Assembly (NCBI RefSeq): GCF_000732615.1
Contig: NZ_JPGL01000008.1
Span: 186,001 to 250,000, forward strand
Source of the DNA: Burkholderia paludis
GTDB lineage: Bacteria; Pseudomonadota; Gammaproteobacteria; Burkholderiales; Burkholderiaceae
Length of the DNA: 64,000 nt
Direction of reading: 5' to 3'
Made by a program: the position numbers and the translations under genes. Positions 62,322 through 64,000 of the stretch are shown one piece after another. Every line of letters begins with the position of its first letter. The first letter of the stretch is position 1. The notes under the pieces were generated by a model. It saw nothing but the letters and a program-made list of their open reading frames with translations, was not told where the DNA came from and did no database searches.

Positions 62322-63560
62322 ATGTCAGCTGCAAGACCGTTGGAAGGTATCCGAGTGCTCGATCTGACCGTGGCCCTGGCCGGCCCGTACGGATCGCTGC
62401 TGCTGGGTGGCATGGGCGCCGAAGTCATCCGCGTCGAATCGCCGGGCGGCGGCGACATCGCACGCAACAATCCTCCCTATGTCGGCAAGGACGGCGTCCA
62501 CTTCGGCGTCAAGGGCGACGACGAGGTGTCGCTGACCATCCTCAACCGCGCGCGCAACAAGAAAAGCATCACGCTCGACCTGAAATCGGAACAGGGCAAG
62601 GCGCTGTTCATGGCGCTGGTCAAGGAATCCGACGTCGTCATCGAAAACGCCAGCGAGGGCGTGACGGCGCGGCTGGGCGTGGATTACGAGAGCGTGCGCG
62701 AGGTCAATCCGCGGATCGTCTACGCATCGATCAAGGCGTTCGGCGAACCGAGCCCGTACAAGAACCTGAAGGGCATGGACATCATCGTCCAGGCGCTGTC
62801 GGGGATCATGGACGTGACCGGTTTCGCCGACGGTCCGCCGACCCGCTCGGGCCTGCCGATCGCCGACCTGATCACGCCGCTGTACGCCGTCAACGGCATC
62901 CTCGCCGCGCTGATTCACCGTGGCCGCACCGGCGTGGGCCAGTCGGTGCAGGTGTCGATGCTCGACTGCCTGTCGTCGCTGGTGGCCGAGGAGCATTTCG
63001 ACGTGTTCCTGAAGCACGGCTACTCGAAGCGCTCGGGCAATTTCCAGGACCGGCTGGTGCCGTTCGGCGTCTACGGCACGCGCGACGGTCACGTGGCGAT
63101 GGTGGCGTTTCAGCCAGACTGGTTCCAGAACCTGATGGAAGCCGTGGGCCGGCCGGAGATCGTCACCGACCCGCGCTACGCGACGCGCGGCCCGCGCATG
63201 AAGCATGCGGCCGAGATCAACGCGATCATCGAGGCGTGGACGAGCCGCCACAGCACCGAGGAAGTCATCGCCGAGCTGCAGGTCAGGCGCGGCGTGCCGG
63301 CCGCGCCCGTGCGCTCGCCGCTCGACGTGCTGAAGGACCCGGTGCTGCAGGCGCGCGGCGCCGTGGTCAAGCTGGAGCACCCGGGGCTGGCCGACGTCGA
63401 CGCGATGGGCATGGGCCTGCCGATCAGGCTGTCGCAGACGCCCGTGCAGTTCGACCAGCCGGCGCAGGAACTCGGCGCCGCCAACGACGAGATCTACCGG
63501 GGGCTGCTCAAGCTGTCCGACGATCGCCTGCGGCAACTGCGCGAACAGGGAGTGATCTGA
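62322..63560 (+). CDS. CaiB/BaiF family-III CoA-transferase
   Basis: The 412-residue enzyme has [40 protein letters not shown] and a catalytic Asp candidate, D182 in [11 protein letters not shown], matching the formyl-CoA-transferase active-site Asp. It would activate a dicarboxylate by transferring CoA, supplying substrate to the MaoC/CitE pair. Start ATG 62322 with CAGGAGA upstream. The next gene starts 3 bases after its stop and is homologous. Confidence 0.93.
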   Translation: MSAARPLEGIRVLDLTVALAGPYGSLLLGGMGAEVIRVESPGGGDIARNNPPYVGKDGVHFGVKGDDEVSLTILNRARNKKSITLDLKSEQGKALFMALVKESDVVIENASEGVTARLGVDYESVREVNPRIVYASIKAFGEPSPYKNLKGMDIIVQALSGIMDVTGFADGPPTRSGLPIADLITPLYAVNGILAALIHRGRTGVGQSVQVSMLDCLSSLVAEEHFDVFLKHGYSKRSGNFQDRLVPFGVYGTRDGHVAMVAFQPDWFQNLMEAVGRPEIVTDPRYATRGPRMKHAAEINAIIEAWTSRHSTEEVIAELQVRRGVPAAPVRSPLDVLKDPVLQARGAVVKLEHPGLADVDAMGMGLPIRLSQTPVQFDQPAQELGAANDEIYRGLLKLSDDRLRQLREQGVI

Positions 63561-63562
63561 CC

Positions 63563-64000
63563 ATGACCGCCGTGCCACCCCGTCGCGGCCCGCTCGCGGG
63601 CATCCGGATCGTCGAGATCGCGGGCATCGGCCCCGGGCCGCTGGCCGCGATGTTCCTGGCCGACCTGGGCGCGACCGTCATCCGCGTGGACCGCAAGGAG
63701 CCTTCGGGGCTCGGCGCGCCGCGCCCCGTCGAATTCGACCTGGGCCTGCGCAATCGCAAGTCCGTGCGCGTCGACCTGAAGGATCCCGCCGCCGTCGAGC
63801 TGGTGCTCGAGCTGATCGACCGGGCCGACGGCCTGATCGAGGGCTTTCGTCCCGGCGTGATGGAGCGCCTCGGCCTCGGCCCCGAACCGTGCCTGGCGCG
63901 CAACCCGCGCCTCGTCTACGGCCGCGTGACCGGCTGGGGGCAGGACGGCCCGCTGTCGCAGGTGGCCGGGCACGACCTGAACTACATTTCGATCACCGGC
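63563..64000 (+). CDS. CaiB/BaiF family-III CoA-transferase, second gene (cut at window end)
   Basis: The first 146 residues of a second family-III CoA-transferase are visible: [60 protein letters not shown] and a [20 protein letters not shown] region. It differs from its neighbour and is closer to alpha-methylacyl-CoA racemase-type members (RKEP and GWGQDGP text), so it could be a racemase instead of a transferase. It is translationally coupled to the upstream gene. Confidence 0.9.
   Translation, partial: MTAVPPRRGPLAGIRIVEIAGIGPGPLAAMFLADLGATVIRVDRKEPSGLGAPRPVEFDLGLRNRKSVRVDLKDPAAVELVLELIDRADGLIEGFRPGVMERLGLGPEPCLARNPRLVYGRVTGWGQDGPLSQVAGHDLNYISITG

Noticed and set aside
61257..63560. An apparent 767-codon gene ending in the CaiB protein
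   Set aside because: The first 355 codons are a shadow of the acyl-CoA dehydrogenase gene; the CoA-transferase has its own ATG and ribosome-binding site at 62322.
1..64000. CRISPR array, tRNA, rRNA, integrase or replication origin
   Set aside because: No regularly spaced repeats, tRNA-like cloverleaf, site-specific integrase or replication gene was recognised by reading; a dedicated scan was not possible.

Overview
The window is GC-rich with long tightly packed genes. Its contents (Omp38/OpcP-type porins, a DUF3331 protein, IS5/IS3-type transposase debris, many one-component regulators) point to a Burkholderia, probably of the cepacia complex and probably a secondary replicon. That assignment is an inference from gene style, since no rRNA, tRNA or replication gene is present. 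Both ends cut genes: a sphingosine-1-phosphate-lyase-like gene at base 1 and a CaiB-type CoA-transferase at base 64000.

Layout. 1-11.9 kb: a minus-strand block reading FGGY kinase, inositol-monophosphatase-like phosphatase, DUF1329 periplasmic protein, DUF1302 outer-membrane barrel, RND/MMPL transporter, YCF48-like beta-propeller, S1P-lyase-like enzyme, with a divergent AraC regulator. 12-15.4 kb: an aldehyde dehydrogenase, a broken IS5 element and a small hypothetical gene. 15.4-21.2 kb: a Na+/H+ antiporter, a DUF3331 protein, an orphan winged-helix domain overlapping a tiny membrane protein, a five-repeat zinc-ribbon protein in AT-richer DNA, and a porin. 21.6-27.7 kb: a metal-stress segment with a siderophore-permease relic, a perfect Fur-box palindrome ahead of orfX-sodA-mntH, a second Fur-like box ahead of a DUF2325 gene, an esterase and a DMT transporter.

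27.8-34.5 kb holds a second complete copy of the DUF1329-DUF1302-RND-YCF48 cassette, in the same orientation as the first and about 26.4 kb away. It is followed by a TetR gene, a PuuB-like FAD oxidase, a small helical protein, a coniferyl-aldehyde-dehydrogenase-like enzyme and a flavin amine oxidase (35.3-42 kb). A palindrome of the form GGTCnnnCGACC lies in the promoters of cassette 2, the TetR gene, the aldehyde dehydrogenase (degenerate copy) and the amine oxidase. This suggests one regulon that couples amine/aldehyde oxidation to an envelope transport cassette.

42-52.5 kb is an accessory, partly decayed stretch: a hydrolase/TetR pair and a PadR/monooxygenase pair with clear operators, a family-I CoA-transferase, a second porin, and truncated ChaC, GMC oxidoreductase, CaiB, VanB-reductase and IS3 pieces. 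52.8-58.6 kb carries two Cys-nucleophile dienelactone-hydrolase-like proteins, three short-chain-dehydrogenase-type proteins and an OYE-type flavin reductase. 58.8-64 kb is a TetR-controlled operon (CitE-like lyase, MaoC hydratase, acyl-CoA dehydrogenase, two CaiB CoA-transferases) resembling itaconate or C5-dicarboxylate CoA catabolism, with matching CTAAC...GTTAG operators before the regulator and before the operon.
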